64,000 nucleotides of DNA from Acrocarpospora macrocephala (GCF_009687865.1 NZ_BLAE01000015.1:1-64000), one strand, 5' to 3'; shown: positions 17,710 through 29,130, counted from the first letter of the stretch. Numbers and translations are program-made. The notes: generated by a model from the letters alone, not told the origin.

Positions 17710-18519
17710 CTAGTGCCGCGCGTGGGACGAGCGTGCTGCCGAGGTCCACGTCTCGGCGAACACCGCCAGGTCCATGACAGTCCTGGCTCGCAGGGCACCC
17801 CCATCCGGCCGTACCCGCAGGTCGACCGGGACGGCGGCACGGGCGGCACGGGCGGCGAACGCCAGCGAGTCGTCCAGCAGGGGGTCGTTTCCCGCGGCGA
17901 GGAGCTGGATCGGGGGCAGGCCGTGCAGGTTCGCGTAGAGCGGGCTCAGCAGCGGGTCGGTCGGTGGCGTGCCACCCGCGTACCGCGTGACCTGCCGTTG
18001 TAGTTCGGCGACGTCGAAGGTGGAATCGGCGCCGGCGTTGAGCAGCAGGCTCGGCGCTCCCAGGGTCAGGTCGAGCAGTGCCGACACCAGCACCGCGCAC
18101 CGGGGCGGCGCGACGCCCAGGTCGCGGAGCCGGATCAGCAGGGCGGCCGCGAGCCCGGCTCCCAACCGCTCGCCGACTACCACCACGGGAGCCATGGCCC
18201 GGCTGTGGTCGTAGGCGACGTGGACGTCGTCTAGAGCGGCGGGGAACTCCGGCCGGTAGCGGGGACAAAGCACGGCGGCTCCCGTCCGCAGGGCCAGCCG
18301 GCCGGCGAAATCGAGGCCCGGCTCCGGTGCGCCCGACATGTCCCGATTGCCGTGCAGATAGATGACGGTGAACTCGACGGGGCCGGGCCGGCGCACGATC
18401 GGGCCGACAGGGCTCTCCTCGACCAGCACGTCACTCGCCGCGGCGCTTCCTCGCTCGAAGGCCTGCGGCACCTCGGTTCGCGCTCCGGTCGGATCCTCGT
18501 ACGCAGGGGTGATCATCAT
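17710..18519 (-). CDS. alpha/beta-hydrolase fold-3 (HSL-like) protein lacking the nucleophile
   Basis: 269 residues with the layout of hormone-sensitive-lipase-like esterases: oxyanion HG at residues 56-57 (IYLHGNRD), LCPRYRPEFPAALDDV and an acid-residue segment AAGNDPLLDD with D212. The nucleophile elbow, normally GDSAGG, reads GERLGAG at 116-122: Arg118 occupies the serine position. The catalytic His region reads PDGGALRA with no histidine. Fold seems kept but hydrolysis by the usual mechanism is not possible, so it may be a binding or scaffold protein. The VOC gene lies 42 bp downstream and the DoxX gene 77 bp upstream. Confidence 0.75.
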   Translation of the reverse strand: MMITPAYEDPTGARTEVPQAFERGSAAASDVLVEESPVGPIVRRPGPVEFTVIYLHGNRDMSGAPEPGLDFAGRLALRTGAAVLCPRYRPEFPAALDDVHVAYDHSRAMAPVVVVGERLGAGLAAALLIRLRDLGVAPPRCAVLVSALLDLTLGAPSLLLNAGADSTFDVAELQRQVTRYAGGTPPTDPLLSPLYANLHGLPPIQLLAAGNDPLLDDSLAFAARAARAAVPVDLRVRPDGGALRARTVMDLAVFAETWTSAARSSHARH

Positions 18520-18596
18520 GTTTGTCCTCCGATCAACTGGGGCTGCCCACTACGGCCAAGGCGACCTGCCGAGGCAGCCACACCGGCAGTGCGAGC

Positions 18597-19127
18597 TCAA
18601 GGCGTTGGCGCGGTCTCAGGCGAGTCGGCCGTCTTCGGCTGCGGCCGCCAGAACGCCGCCAGCATTCCGGCCGTCGCGGCGAGAGCCACTCCGATGGCGA
18701 TACCGCCCCCCGCCCAGCCGGTGACGGCGATGGCGGCGGCGTCGTCGATCGACCAGCGTCCGGGGCCCAGGATTGCCAGGGCGAGCGAGGTCACCGCGAG
18801 CACCAGCACGTACTCGTAGCCATCCCTGAAGACGAAGAATCCGTTGGGGCGGTGGGCGAGGAGCCCCGCGATCAGCATCACGGCGATGACCGCGGCGCAG
18901 GCCAGTGATGTGAGCAGGCCGACCAGCAGCAGCACGCCGGCGCCGATCTCGGTGATCACGCTCGCCCAGGCCTGCAGCCTCCCGTGGCGCAGGCCCAGGC
19001 CGGTGAACCAGTCGGCGGTGCCCTCGACGCGGCCGCCACCGCGCCAGTGGTTGACCCCGTGCGCGATCATCGTGACGCCCACAACCACGCGCACCAGGAA
19101 TAACGCCAGAACATCGGCGTCGGTCAT
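18597..19127 (-). CDS. DoxX-family membrane protein
   Basis: 176 residues from the ATG at 19127 (GGGAGAGCGAG before it); a longer frame upstream is not conserved-looking. Four membrane segments: LFLVRVVVGVTMIAHGVNHW with the DoxX HG motif, ITEIGAGVLLLVGLLTSLAC, AVIAVMLIAGLL, and YVLVLAVTSLALAILGPG, plus an extra hydrophobic C-terminal segment. LSIDD-like GPGRWSIDDA is typical. DoxX proteins are often linked to quinone-dependent or thiosulfate oxidations. First gene of the leftward DoxX - hydrolase-like - VOC operon, divergent from the amidohydrolase genes. Confidence 0.8.
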   Translation of the reverse strand: MTDADVLALFLVRVVVGVTMIAHGVNHWRGGGRVEGTADWFTGLGLRHGRLQAWASVITEIGAGVLLLVGLLTSLACAAVIAVMLIAGLLAHRPNGFFVFRDGYEYVLVLAVTSLALAILGPGRWSIDDAAAIAVTGWAGGGIAIGVALAATAGMLAAFWRPQPKTADSPETAPTP

Positions 19128-19508
19128 CTCGCTCTCCCATCCGCGCGGCCGTCTCCCGGCCGCGCCCGACGTGCGGGAACGGGACGTCCCGGCTGGCCGC
19201 GGTACCCCCGCGGCAGGCTCGGCACCCGTTCGCCGGCTGCTCTCCTCGCCCAGTTCCGCCGGTCGGCACCGCGCGGGCGGCTGCCGCCGGACACTGGACA
19301 CTCATACACATAGTGTTCTACTGTCCTGGCAACGGCAAGGGCAATGAAGGCGAAAGGGCCGAAGGTCGGCCCCGACGAAGACGCCGGTATCGACCGCGGG
19401 CAAGCGCTCATGCCGATCCTGATGACCTTGACCGGGGACGCACCCGCCCGGCGGGCGTCGTGCGGATCCGACCGCCGAGTGACCCGCCCCAGCACGAGAG
19501 GGGATCCC
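19128..19508. promoter_or_regulatory. divergent control region, DoxX operon / amidohydrolase operon
   Basis: 381 bp without a supported gene. The AT-richest part, 19303-19325, contains catacacatagtgttctact; its GTTCTA resembles the box found in three other island promoters (see 36028, 30235, 40974), though TTGACG is not at the matching distance here. Reading leftward, TTGCCA and GTGTAT are 17 nt apart. Confidence 0.35.
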
Positions 19509-20342
19509 ATGACAACGGTGGACAGAGCCATCGACTGCCTGGTGAACGTCAGCATGGGAGACGCCGAGCCGCCCGACTGGCTCGTGCGGGTCAAGGAGGA
19601 CTACTTCAAGGCCGGCACGGCCATGTTGCAGAACACCGACTTCGACGAGATGGTCGACGAGATGGACCGGCTCGGCGTGCGCCGCGCGATCCTCGTCAGC
19701 ACCATCGGCTCCAAGCGGGCACTGGAGTTCGCGGAGCGGGCACCCGAGCGCTTCTCGCTCGCGATCGGCGGTCTGGACCTGCTGCGGCCGATGCCCACGC
19801 TCCGCACCCTGAGCTCGATCGTGGCGAGCGCGCCGGTCTCCTACGTCTCGGTCGGCCCCAGCTTCTGGGGCGATGGCAACTACCCCCCGAGCGACGCGGT
19901 TTACTACCCGCTCTACACCAAGGCGTGCGAGCTGGAGCTACCCGTCTGCATGAACGCGGGGCTGCCCGGACCGCCGCTTCCCGGTGAGGCGCAGAACCCG
20001 ATCCACCTCGACCGGGTCTGCATGCGCTTCCCCGAACTGAAGGTGTCCATGATCCACGGAGCGGACCCGTGGTGGGACATCGCCATCCGCCTGATGATCA
20101 AGTACAAGAACCTGCACCTGATGACGTCGGCCTGGGCACCGAAGTACCTGCCGCAGTCGCTGTTGCACTACATGCGGACCCGCGGCAAGACCAAGATCAT
20201 GTTCGCTTCTGACGCGCCGGTGCTGACCATGACGCGCACCGTCTCCGAGGCGGCGCAGCTGGATCTGGAGCCCGAGGTGCTCGACAACTACCTGTACCGA
20301 AACGCCGAGCGTTTCTTCTTCAACGGAGGAGAGCCGAAATGA
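19509..20342 (+). CDS. amidohydrolase-2 family protein, variant without the N-terminal HxH
   Basis: 277 residues from the ATG at 19509, preceded by GAGAGGGG. It has the ACMSD/amidohydrolase-2 barrel: LVRVKEDYFKAGTAM, LGVRRAILVSTIG, YPLYTKACELELPVCMNAG, KVSMIHGADPWWDIAIRL and IMFASDAPVL. The usual N-terminal metal motif HxH reads IDCLVNVSMG here, and the strand-5 His position reads CMNAG, so two or three metal ligands are missing; His in MIHGAD and Asp in FASDAP remain. The stop overlaps the next gene (ATGA). It probably works with that second amidohydrolase, perhaps as a subunit. Confidence 0.75.
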   Translation: MTTVDRAIDCLVNVSMGDAEPPDWLVRVKEDYFKAGTAMLQNTDFDEMVDEMDRLGVRRAILVSTIGSKRALEFAERAPERFSLAIGGLDLLRPMPTLRTLSSIVASAPVSYVSVGPSFWGDGNYPPSDAVYYPLYTKACELELPVCMNAGLPGPPLPGEAQNPIHLDRVCMRFPELKVSMIHGADPWWDIAIRLMIKYKNLHLMTSAWAPKYLPQSLLHYMRTRGKTKIMFASDAPVLTMTRTVSEAAQLDLEPEVLDNYLYRNAERFFFNGGEPK

Positions 20343-21553
20343 CGATCACCGCCCCCGAACAGCAGAGCAACGCGGCGACGTACGCCCTGCCCTTCGACTG
20401 CGACAACCACTACTACGAGAAGATCGACGCCTTCACCCGGCACCTGGACCGCGAATACCGGCACCGCGGCATCGAGGTGATCAAGCGGGGGACGCACACC
20501 GAGCTGCTGGCGGGAGGCCGCCTGTTCGAGTTCGTACCCAACCCGACCTTCGACCCCATCATCGTCCCGGGTTGCCTGGACCTGCTGTTCCGCGGTCAGA
20601 TCCCCGACGGGGTGGACCCGCGCAGCCTCACCAAGGTGCAACCGCTCAACCCCGCCTTCCAAGACCGCGACTTGCGCGTAGAAGTGCTGGAGGCGCAAGG
20701 CCTGTCGGGCGCGCTGCTCCTCCCGACGATCGGCTGTGGCGTGGAGGAGGCGCTCAAGGACGACATCGGCGCCCTGATGGCCAGCGTCCAAGCCTTCAAC
20801 CGCTGGCTGGAGGACGACTGGGGATATGCCTACAAGGGCCGGATCTTCGCCACCGCGATGTTGTCGCTGGCCGACCCGGACGAGGCCGTGAAGGAGGTCG
20901 ACCGGCTCATCGGGCAGGGGGTGCGGATCGTGTCGGTGCGCCCGGCCCCGGTGCCGGCGCCCTACGGCCGCTCCAGCTCCCTCGGGAACCCGATGTACGA
21001 CAAGGTGTGGGCCAAGCTGGCCGAGGCGGGCATCCCGGTCGCCTTCCACCTGAGCGACAGCGGCTACAACCGGTTCGCCGCCGCCTGGGGCGCACCCGAC
21101 CGGTTCGTGCCCTTCCGCAACCCCAACGTGCTGGCCTCGCTGGTGGTCTCCGACCGGGCCATCCACGACACCATCGCCAGCCTGATCATCGACGGCGTCT
21201 TCACCCGCCACCCGGCGCTGCGGGTGGCCAGCATCGAGAACGGCTCGGACTGGGTGCACCTGCTCATCAAGCGGCTGCGCAAGCAGGCCAACCAGACGCC
21301 CTGGGCCTTCACCGAGGACCCGGCCGACACGATCCGCCGGCACGTGTGGGTCGCCCCCTACTACGAAGAAGACGTCCGCAAACTGGCCGACACCATCGGC
21401 GCCGACCGCGTCCTGTTCGGCTCGGACTGGCCGCACGGTGAGGGCTTGGTCAACCCGATCGACTTCCGCGACGAACTCGACGGCTTCACCGAGTCGGAGA
21501 CCGACCAGGTCATGCGGACCAACGTGCTGGACCTCCTCGGCATCGACCACTGA
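20339..21553 (+). CDS. amidohydrolase-2 family protein, copy A
   Basis: 404 residues. The N-terminus PFDCDNHYYEKIDAFTRHL carries the DxDxH-type metal site; GIPVAFHLSDSGYNRFAAAW supplies a strand-5 His; ENGSDWVHLLIKRL and LFGSDWPHGEGLVNPIDF supply the strand-8 Asp region. The family includes decarboxylases and hydrolases such as ACMSD. It is strongly similar over its full length to the protein at 37563-38750, with shared YYESLDAFTR-type and SDWPHGEGL motifs. Coupled to the preceding variant amidohydrolase and followed by an acyl-CoA synthetase gene, so decarboxylation or ring opening before CoA activation is a reasonable guess. Confidence 0.8.
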   Translation: MTITAPEQQSNAATYALPFDCDNHYYEKIDAFTRHLDREYRHRGIEVIKRGTHTELLAGGRLFEFVPNPTFDPIIVPGCLDLLFRGQIPDGVDPRSLTKVQPLNPAFQDRDLRVEVLEAQGLSGALLLPTIGCGVEEALKDDIGALMASVQAFNRWLEDDWGYAYKGRIFATAMLSLADPDEAVKEVDRLIGQGVRIVSVRPAPVPAPYGRSSSLGNPMYDKVWAKLAEAGIPVAFHLSDSGYNRFAAAWGAPDRFVPFRNPNVLASLVVSDRAIHDTIASLIIDGVFTRHPALRVASIENGSDWVHLLIKRLRKQANQTPWAFTEDPADTIRRHVWVAPYYEEDVRKLADTIGADRVLFGSDWPHGEGLVNPIDFRDELDGFTESETDQVMRTNVLDLLGIDH

Positions 21554-21561
21554 CCCACCGT

Positions 21562-21593
21562 CGGCCGGGACGCGGACCGGAGCGTCCCGGCCG
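21562..21593 (+). terminator. strong hairpin after the amidohydrolase pair
   Basis: Perfect 12-bp stem cggccgggacgc / gcgtcccggccg with an 8-nt loop, 8 bp after the stop at 21553. No T-tract follows. The remaining bases to 21914 hold no gene that I can support; the ribosome site AAGGAGG for the next gene is at 21899-21905. Confidence 0.6.
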
Positions 21594-21914
21594 CGATGGG
21601 CTGCCGACCGAGTCGCAGGCCGCGATCGCCGGTGGCGGCAGCCGGATCCAGCGCAATATCATCGCTGCACGTCTGCTGGGGCTGCTTCCCGACCGAGCGC
21701 CCCGGATCTGGAAGACAGCCGCTCACAGAGCAGCGCGCCCGCGCGGCGGCGCTGACGATGTTCCCCCAGTCAGCCATCGGAGTAGCCGGCGTCGCGTCGG
21801 CACCGCACCCGGCCAGAAGGGCAGCCGAACCAGAAGGACGCGACACACACCGGCCGACAACATCGTCCCTTCGTCTCACATCAAGGCTGTGTGCGCTCAA
21901 GGAGGAGCTCAGTC

Positions 21915-23639
21915 GTGGCCAACTTCAGTGTTCGTGCCGGCGACGGCGTATTCGTCAGTTCCTACGACACCGATCCGCGCCTGCGGGCTCTGCTCGGTCC
22001 GGGCGCATCCTTCGAAACCGAGGAGATCGAGGTCGACGGCGTCACCGTGCGGTCGTTCGTGCGGGCGCTGGACACGATCGTGGACGCCTTCCAGTCAGCC
22101 CAGGCACACGCGGATAAGGTGCACCTCGTCTTCGAGGACGAGCGGCTGACGTTCGCGGATGTCCGCCGGCAGGCGCTCAGCGTCGCGCAGCGGTTGAAGT
22201 CCGACTTCGGGATCGCCCAGGGCGATCGCGTCGCGATCGCGATGCGCAACTTCCCGGAGTTCGTGGCCGCCTTCTGGGGAGCGGCGGTGCTGGGTGCGAT
22301 CGTGGTACCGCTCAACTCCTGGTGGACCGGGTCGGAGCTGCACTACGCGATCCGGGACTCCGGCGCCGAACTGGTGTTCGCCGACGAGGAGCGGATCGAA
22401 CGCCTCTCCTGCGCCGAGGACGCCGCCACGGGCCTGGCCGTCGTCGGGGTGCGAACGCAGGCCGGTGACGTGGCCTTCGAGAACCTGGCGAACGGCCGCC
22501 GGCTCGGCGAAGCCGAGTTCGCGGTGCTCGGCCCCGACGACCCGGTGACGATCCTTTACACGTCGGGGACGACCGGGCGCCCCAAGGGTGCGCTGGGCAC
22601 CAGCCGCGGCACCATCGTGAGCATCATGAACATGGGGTTCATGGCCGCCCGCGCCGCCCTCATCGGCGGGCACACCCCGGCCTCGGTCCAGCCGGCGTCG
22701 CTCGCCGTAGCGCCCTTGTTCCACGTGGGCGGCATCGCCTCGATCGTCGGCGGCGCGATGTCCGGGCTGAAAATCGTGCTCATGCGCAGGTGGAACGTCG
22801 AAGAAGGGCTGGCCCTGGCCGAGCGGGAGCAGGTGACCAGCCTCGGCGGAACCCCGACCATCGCACGCCAGATCCTGGAGCATCCGGACCTTGAGAAGTT
22901 CAAGCTCCAGGTCAACGCGTTCGCGATGGGCGGCGCCAGCGTGCCGCCCGACCTGCCGCAGCAGGCGCTGGAGGCCTTCGGCGCGTCCGTCCAGCTCCTC
23001 AACGGCTACGGCGCGACCGAGACGACGTCCGGCGTGGTGGGCAACGTGGGCTCTGAGTATGCCGAGCACCTGGACAGCGTCGGCAGGCCCAACCCGACCA
23101 CCGACCTGCGCGTGGTGGACCCGCACGGGTGTCCCCTCAGCACCGGGGAGATCGGCGAGCTGTGTTTCCGGTCACCGCAGATCGTCAAGGGGTACTGGAA
23201 CAATCCGGCCGCGACGCGGGCCGCCTTCGTCGACGGCTGGTACCACTCGGGCGACCTCGGCTACGTGGACGGCGACGGGTTCGTGTACGTCGTCGACCGG
23301 CTCAAGGACGTCGTCATCCGCGGCGGTGAGAACGTCTACTCCGCCGAGGTGGAGGCCGTGCTCTTCGAGCACCCGGAGGTCGCCGACGTCGCGGTCGTCG
23401 GCGTTCCCGAGCGCGCGATGGGAGAGCGGGTCTGCGCCGTCGTGGTGCCGCGCCCCGGCTTCCAGCCGCGACTCGACGAGCTGCGGTCGTTCACCGGCGC
23501 GCGCCTGGCCGCCTTCAAGTGCCCGGAGGCCCTGTACCTGACCGGGGACGTCCCGCGGACAGCCACGGGCAAGATCGCCAAGAAGGTTCTCCGGGAAGAG
23601 GTGGCGAACAACACCGCGAAGATCCAGCAGCTCTGGTGA
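21915..23639 (+). CDS. class I acyl-CoA synthetase (AMP-forming), copy A
   Basis: 574 residues from the GTG at 21915 with AAGGAGG at 9-nt spacing. AMP-binding motif ILYTSGTTGRPKGALG, adenine motif LNGYGATETT, YHSGDLGYVDGDGFVYVVDR with the ribose-binding Asp, and the C-terminal catalytic lysine in RTATGKIAKKVL. It should adenylate a carboxylic acid and transfer it to CoA. It is a full-length paralogue of the protein at 38870-40597 (both begin with DPRL.AL.GPGA/G and have LNSWWTG). The substrate is probably the acid made by the amidohydrolase step; chain length cannot be read. Confidence 0.85.
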   Translation: MANFSVRAGDGVFVSSYDTDPRLRALLGPGASFETEEIEVDGVTVRSFVRALDTIVDAFQSAQAHADKVHLVFEDERLTFADVRRQALSVAQRLKSDFGIAQGDRVAIAMRNFPEFVAAFWGAAVLGAIVVPLNSWWTGSELHYAIRDSGAELVFADEERIERLSCAEDAATGLAVVGVRTQAGDVAFENLANGRRLGEAEFAVLGPDDPVTILYTSGTTGRPKGALGTSRGTIVSIMNMGFMAARAALIGGHTPASVQPASLAVAPLFHVGGIASIVGGAMSGLKIVLMRRWNVEEGLALAEREQVTSLGGTPTIARQILEHPDLEKFKLQVNAFAMGGASVPPDLPQQALEAFGASVQLLNGYGATETTSGVVGNVGSEYAEHLDSVGRPNPTTDLRVVDPHGCPLSTGEIGELCFRSPQIVKGYWNNPAATRAAFVDGWYHSGDLGYVDGDGFVYVVDRLKDVVIRGGENVYSAEVEAVLFEHPEVADVAVVGVPERAMGERVCAVVVPRPGFQPRLDELRSFTGARLAAFKCPEALYLTGDVPRTATGKIAKKVLREEVANNTAKIQQLW

Positions 23640-23662
23640 AGCACCCGGGAGGGTAGCTGATG

Positions 23663-23696
23663 CGGCCGGTCCGCCGACGTCACGGCGGACCGGCCG
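23663..23696. terminator. bidirectional terminator between convergent operons
   Basis: Perfect 14-bp stem cggccggtccgccg / cggcggaccggccg with loop acgtca, midway between the ends of the acyl-CoA synthetase and the Dpp ATPase genes. Confidence 0.75.
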
Positions 23697-23709
23697 AGCC
23701 CATGACCGA

Positions 23710-25630
<1,921 letters not shown>

Positions 25631-25634
<4 letters not shown>

Positions 25635-26551
25635 TCCGACCTCACTTCTCGGCCGATCGACTCGCGCAGCCCGTCACCGACGACGTTGCAGGCGAGCACG
25701 GTCAGCGCAATGGCCACGCCAGGGAAAACGATCATGGTGGGGCTCTGGCCGAGGCTGGAGAAACCTTGCGACAGCATGGAGCCCCAACTTGCCTGCGGAG
25801 GCTGCACCCCGAGGCCGAGGAAGCTCAGCGACGCCTCGGCGAGGATGGCGAAGCCCGTGGCCAGCGACACCTGCACGATCAGCGGCGGCAGCGCGTTGGG
25901 GATGATGTGCCGCACGATGATCGACGGCGCCGCGACACCGATGCTCCTCGCCGCCTCGATGTAGGGCTCTTCGCGCAGTGCGAGGACGACGCCGCGCACC
26001 AGCCGGATGAACCGCGGGGCGAACACCACGCCTAAGGCGAGCATGGCGTTGGTCAGGTTGGGGCCGAGGGCGGCGACGATGGCCAACATCATGACCAGCG
26101 GCGGGAAGCTCATGAGGGCGTCGGTGAACCGCATGACGATCATGTCGGTGACGCCGGAGAAGTATCCGGCGAGCAGCCCGAGCGGCAGGCCGATCGCCAG
26201 GCCGACGACCAGGGCCTGCACGGCGCCGAGCAGGGACACCCGTCCGCCGTCGAGCACGCGGCTGAACAGATCACGGCCCAGCTCGTCGGTTCCGAACCAG
26301 TACTCGGCGCTCGGGCCCTGCAGGACCGCCGCCAGATGCTGTTCGAGCGGGTCATAGGGTGAGATCAGCGGGGCGGCGACGACCGACAGGACGAGCAGGG
26401 CCAGGAAGCCGAGGGCGACCATCGGGGCCCGCTGGCGGCGGAACCGGCGCACCATGCGGCGGATGGCGCCGGCGTGCAGGCGGCGTTCCGGGCCTCCGCT
26501 TCGCGGTTCGGGCCCGGTGGCGGTGCCGGTGGCGGCGTTCTTGGTGGTCAT
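25631..26551 (-). CDS. ABC transporter permease (DppC type)
   Basis: 306 residues with a charged N-terminal extension and six hydrophobic segments. It has the DppC motif SPYDPLEQHLAAVLQGPS, GTDELGRDLFSRVLDG, and the EAA loop EAARSIGVAAPSIIVRHIIP that contacts the ATPases. SFLGLGVQPPQASWG near the C-terminus is typical for this permease. Operon member with 4-nt overlaps on both sides. Confidence 0.9.
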
Positions 26552-27492
26552 GCCGGGCGCACCTTCGGGTTGAGCAGCGGATACAGGGTGTCGACGATGA
26601 GGTTCGTGACGATCACCACCACCGTGGCGACGATCACCACCCCTTGGATGACGGGGATGTCGCGTACGTACACCGCGCTGATCGCGAACTGGCCGAGGCC
26701 GGGGATCCCGAACATCCGCTCGATGATCACCGTCCCGCCGAACAGGTAGGCCACCTGCAGACCCGTGACCGTGATGGCCGGTACCGAGGCGTTCTTGGCG
26801 GCGTGCTTGAAGATCACCGCTCGCCGCCGCAACCCTTTGGCGGTGGCGGTTCGCGCGTAGTCCTGCTCAAGCTCCTGGATCATGGCGCTGCGGATCTGCC
26901 GGGTGATCTCCGCCCACCCGGCGACGCCGAGACACAGCGCCGGCAGGAGGAGGTGCAGGAACCAGTCGCCCGGGCTCTCGGTGAACGGCACGTATCCCAC
27001 GGCCGGCAGCCAGCCCAGCCCGAAGGCGAACAGCAGGATCAGCAGCATCCCCAGGAAGTAGTTGGGGATGGCCACGCCGGCGGAGGACACCAGCGTGATG
27101 GCGCGGTCCCAGATCGACCCTCGTCGAGTCGCGCTGATGACCCCGGAGGGGATCGCCAGCGCGGCGGCGAAGAGGACGGCGAGCACGGCCAGGCCGAACG
27201 TGACCGGCACCCGCTCCAGGATGGAGTCGACGACGGGACGCTGGTCGTACAGGGACTCGCCGAGGTCGCCCTGCAGCGCGCCGCCGAGCCACCGGCCGTA
27301 CTGGACGTAGATCGGGTCGTTGAGGCCGAGCCGCTCACGGGTCTGGTCGACCTGCTCGGGGGTGGCGTTCTCCCCGGCGAGGGTCACGGCCGGGTCGCCG
27401 GGGACCAGCAGCGTGACGCCGAAGGTGAGCAGCGACACGATGAACAGCACAGGCAGCGCGGCGAGGAGCCGCCGACCCACTAGGCGCGGCAT
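26548..27492 (-). CDS. ABC transporter permease (DppB type)
   Basis: 314 residues, six membrane segments. LVPGDPAVTLAGENATPEQV and LGLNDPIYVQYGRWLGG form the DppB N-terminal loop; YARTATAKGLRRRAVIFKHA is the EAA loop; FGGTVIIERMFGIPGLGQF is the conserved C-terminal element. GGAGG lies 7 nt before the ATG at 27492. It is the first permease after the binding-protein gene, separated from it by 45 bp. Confidence 0.9.
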   Translation of the reverse strand: MPRLVGRRLLAALPVLFIVSLLTFGVTLLVPGDPAVTLAGENATPEQVDQTRERLGLNDPIYVQYGRWLGGALQGDLGESLYDQRPVVDSILERVPVTFGLAVLAVLFAAALAIPSGVISATRRGSIWDRAITLVSSAGVAIPNYFLGMLLILLFAFGLGWLPAVGYVPFTESPGDWFLHLLLPALCLGVAGWAEITRQIRSAMIQELEQDYARTATAKGLRRRAVIFKHAAKNASVPAITVTGLQVAYLFGGTVIIERMFGIPGLGQFAISAVYVRDIPVIQGVVIVATVVVIVTNLIVDTLYPLLNPKVRPA

Positions 27493-27537
27493 TTCTTTAC
27501 CTCCGGACTCGTGTCACTGCTCACCCTCATCGCGGTG

Positions 27538-29130
27538 TCAGCCCTTGGTGGTGAGGCCGAGATCGCGCAGATTGATGTAGCCCGAGATCCACGGCTCCAT
27601 CCCGACGACCTTGCCGGTGTAGGCCAGCGGCGCGGTGTAGTAGTAGATCGGCACGTCGAGTGCCTGCTCCATCAGTTGCCTGGTGACGGCCTGGACGGCC
27701 TTGGCCTCGGCGTCCTGGCTCTCCTGCGGCTTGTTCGCCTCGGCCAGCAGCTTCTCCACCTCGGGGGTGGTGTGGCGGCCGGGGTTCCCGTAGCCCTGGG
27801 ACGTGAACAACTGGGAGAACGTCTGGCGGGCTTCGGGGCGGCCGGTCCACTGGAGGATGCCGACCGGGATCGTCGTCTTGCCGCCGAAGAAGGTGGGGGC
27901 GAACTGCGTACCCTCGACCGTGTTGATGTTCACGGTGACGCCGATCGCGCCGAGCTGGCTCTTGACCGCCTCGGCGATCTTGACCGACCCGGGCGTCGCC
28001 GGGACGATGACGTCGAAGGCCAGGTTGCCGTTGAAACCGGCCTCGGCGAGCAGCGCCTTGGCCTTGCCGGGGTCATAGCCGTAGAGGTTCGCGGCCTCCT
28101 CGCTGTAGGCCCAGTAACCCGGCGGGAAGGGCTCGGTGGTCGGCCCGCCGAAGCCGAATCCGAGGGCGTTGAAGATGGCCTGGCGGTCGATCGCGAAGTT
28201 CATCGCCTGGCGGACCTTGACGTTGTCGAACGGCGGCAGGGATCGGTTGAGGTGCAGGTGGTAGTAGCCGAGGCCACCAGTCGCCTTGATGGTGAAGCCC
28301 AGGCTCTCGGCGTTCTTCGCCTCGTTCGGCAGGATGCTCGCGATGTCCAGCTGGCCGGACCGCAGGGCGTTGAACGTGGCCGTGCTGTCGCTGTTCAGCA
28401 TGAGCTCGATCCGCGCGGCTTTGGCGGCCTTGGCGGAGTCCCAGTAGCCATCGAACCGCTCGAAGACCATCCGCCGGCCGGTCTCGTGCGTCGTCAGCTT
28501 GTACGGACCCGTGCCGACCATCGTGGTGTTCAGGTCCGCGCTCTTCAGGGCCGCCGGGCTGACCATCATGCCGGCGATGTTCGACAGGATCAGGGGCAGT
28601 GACGCACCCGGTTCCTTCAGGTTGAGCTGGACGGTGCGCTCGTCGATGGCGTTGACGCCTTCGATGGCGGCGAGGTCGCCCTTGACGGTCGACTCCGGCA
28701 GCGTCAGGGCACGGTCGAGGTTCGCCTTCACCGCCTCGGCGTTGAACGGCGATCCGTCGTGGAAGGTGACCCCGTCCTGCAGGTGGAAGGTCAGCGTCTT
28801 GCCGTCGGCGGAGAACTCCCACGACTTGGCCAGCCCGGGCACCGGTCGGCCGCCGGCGTCGCGCGCGACGAGCGTCTCGTAGACCGGTCCCAGGTGGACG
28901 ATCTCGCAGGCGCAGGTGGTGCGGTGCGGGTCGATCGCGGCCGGCGGCAGCGTCGCGTAGCGAATCGTCGCGTTCGGATCCAGCTCGGTCGACGCGGCGG
29001 AACTGCTGCCTGCCTTCGGTTCGCTCGCGCCGCCCCCGCACGCCGCGAGGCTCACGCCGAGCAGAGCGACCAGCAGCAGGGGCAGCATTCGAGTCGGCTG
29101 ACCCGTTCGGAGCCGTGGATATGTCTTCAA
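27538..29130 (-). CDS. ABC transporter substrate-binding lipoprotein (SBP_bac_5/DppA type)
   Basis: 530 residues from a TTG at 29130 preceded by CTGGAG. A lipoprotein signal ends in LLGVSLAACGGG, so the mature protein is anchored on the outer face of the membrane at that Cys. The body is a family 5 binding protein: LAKSWEFSADGKTLTFHLQD, GVTFHDGSPFNAEAVKANLD, GTGPYKLT, VRQAMNFAIDRQAIFNALGF. Such proteins bind peptides but also nickel, opines, sugars or glutathione. Because it sits inside a CoA-catabolic island, its ligand may be the island's growth substrate rather than a peptide. Confidence 0.85.
   Translation of the reverse strand: MKTYPRLRTGQPTRMLPLLLVALLGVSLAACGGGASEPKAGSSSAASTELDPNATIRYATLPPAAIDPHRTTCACEIVHLGPVYETLVARDAGGRPVPGLAKSWEFSADGKTLTFHLQDGVTFHDGSPFNAEAVKANLDRALTLPESTVKGDLAAIEGVNAIDERTVQLNLKEPGASLPLILSNIAGMMVSPAALKSADLNTTMVGTGPYKLTTHETGRRMVFERFDGYWDSAKAAKAARIELMLNSDSTATFNALRSGQLDIASILPNEAKNAESLGFTIKATGGLGYYHLHLNRSLPPFDNVKVRQAMNFAIDRQAIFNALGFGFGGPTTEPFPPGYWAYSEEAANLYGYDPGKAKALLAEAGFNGNLAFDVIVPATPGSVKIAEAVKSQLGAIGVTVNINTVEGTQFAPTFFGGKTTIPVGILQWTGRPEARQTFSQLFTSQGYGNPGRHTTPEVEKLLAEANKPQESQDAEAKAVQAVTRQLMEQALDVPIYYYTAPLAYTGKVVGMEPWISGYINLRDLGLTTKG

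Noticed and set aside
20288-21550. Leftward open frame of 420 codons opposite amidohydrolase A
   Set aside because: The plus-strand product has metal-site motifs and a paralogue; this frame has neither.
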